Assembly: GCA_905221605.1 (NCBI GenBank)
Contig: CAJNDS010002235.1
Location: 1,229,375 to 1,293,374, forward strand
Direction of reading: 5' to 3'
Origin: Symbiodinium natans
Lineage: Eukaryota > Sar > Dinophyceae > Suessiales > Symbiodiniaceae
DNA: 64,000 nucleotides
The position numbers and the translations under genes were made by a program. Below the pieces are notes generated by a model that had not been told where the DNA came from, ran no database searches, and saw only the letters and a list, made by a program, of their open reading frames with translations. Shown piece by piece: positions 63,585-64,000 of this stretch; positions within the stretch are counted from its first letter, which is position 1; every line of letters begins with the position of its first letter.

Positions 63585-63599
63585 GCACCAAAATCAGCC

Positions 63600-63735
63600 C
63601 TAGGAACCCTGTTTAGGGTTTGGGGTCTGGGGTTTGCGGTTTAGGGTTCAGGGTTTAGGGATTGGGGTTTAGGGTTTGGGGTTTAGGGTCTGGGGTTTAG
63701 GGTTTGGGGTTTAGGGTTTGAGGTTCAGAGTTTGG
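63600..63735 (+). repeat. TTTAGGG/TTTGGGG tract
   Basis: About 17 units, alternating TTTAGGG and TTTGGGG, just after the last exon. Confidence 0.88.
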
Positions 63736-64000
63736 GGTCGAGGGCGTAGGGCTTAGGGGTTGGGGTTGGGGACTTCGAGGTTGCGGGCAATAGGTCCCTC
63801 TTGGCGTTATGGCCCTCCGCCCTCAAGCTTCCAAAATACATCCCTCTATCATCAAAGAAGCCCCCGAAAACTTCGACCCTGAAACCCTGAACCCTATAAG
63901 CCCCAAGCCCTGCGCTTTGAACCTAAACCTTAAACTCCACGCCCCAAACCCTAAGCCCTGCACCATAAGCCCTGAATTCAGAGATTGGGCATTTCCCAAA

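Noticed and set aside
1-64000. True chromosome end (telomere) because of the abundant TTTAGGG
   Set aside because: Tracts are short, of both orientations, interrupted by exons and MITEs, and spread over the whole window; no terminal array is present.
1-64000. CRISPR-like array
   Set aside because: Repeats are telomeric heptamers or eukaryotic inverted-repeat elements; no regular repeat-spacer structure and clear spliced exons.

Overview
The window looks like nuclear DNA of a dinoflagellate. The evidence is: (i) the plant/alveolate-type telomere heptamer TTTAGGG/CCCTAAA and its variants occur in dozens of interstitial tracts from end to end; (ii) coding sequence is present only as very short exons; (iii) the splice sites that restore a continuous reading frame are mostly GC-AG and GA-AG, with a G as the first base after the acceptor (AG|G). 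That splice signature is established for dinoflagellates. The organism call is an inference from these features.

Main gene. Reading the + strand, I find 63 short exons (24-88 nt, mean about 51 nt) between 1029 and 63584. Joined in order they give successive furin-like / growth-factor-receptor cysteine-rich modules. Each module has three segments: A (CPxGYYxxGTxxVGxxC), B (CxxCPxxCxxCxxxxxC) and C (TECKNxTYLTxxxxxCxxx), which run A-B-C-A-B-C for about 21 rounds. At most junctions the codon phase of donor and acceptor agrees and the cysteine spacing of the family is restored exactly, so I read this as one giant gene that runs off the right edge of the window. Exons are about 5 percent of the interval. 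No signal peptide or membrane segment is seen, so the ends of the protein lie elsewhere. Most exons start from an AG|G acceptor. I count about 39 GC, 11 GA and 6 GT donors; 5 junctions are ambiguous by one base and 2 are unassigned.

Introns. They are filled with interstitial telomeric repeats, several families of short inverted-repeat (MITE-like) elements, and a few larger blocks. In about 14 introns TTTAGGG tracts lie just inside the donor and CCCTAAA tracts just inside the acceptor. The transcript could therefore fold into a UUUAGGG/CCCUAAA stem that brings the weak splice sites together.

Layout. 1-450: fragment of a bZIP-like transcription factor. 1029-1880: first two cysteine-rich exons. 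1900-7380: repeats, including a hairpin-forming GAAACT/AGTTTC array (2566-3795) and a LINE-type reverse transcriptase fragment (4944-5090). 7389-63584: the giant gene. Blocks nested inside its introns include two small ORFs with a zinc ribbon (35960-36355), a telomere-free AT-rich block (39275-40375), possible minus-strand ORFs (42639-43156 and 52404-52853), and a GC-rich block with a CCCGAA array (56290-58480). I saw no tRNA, rRNA or CRISPR.
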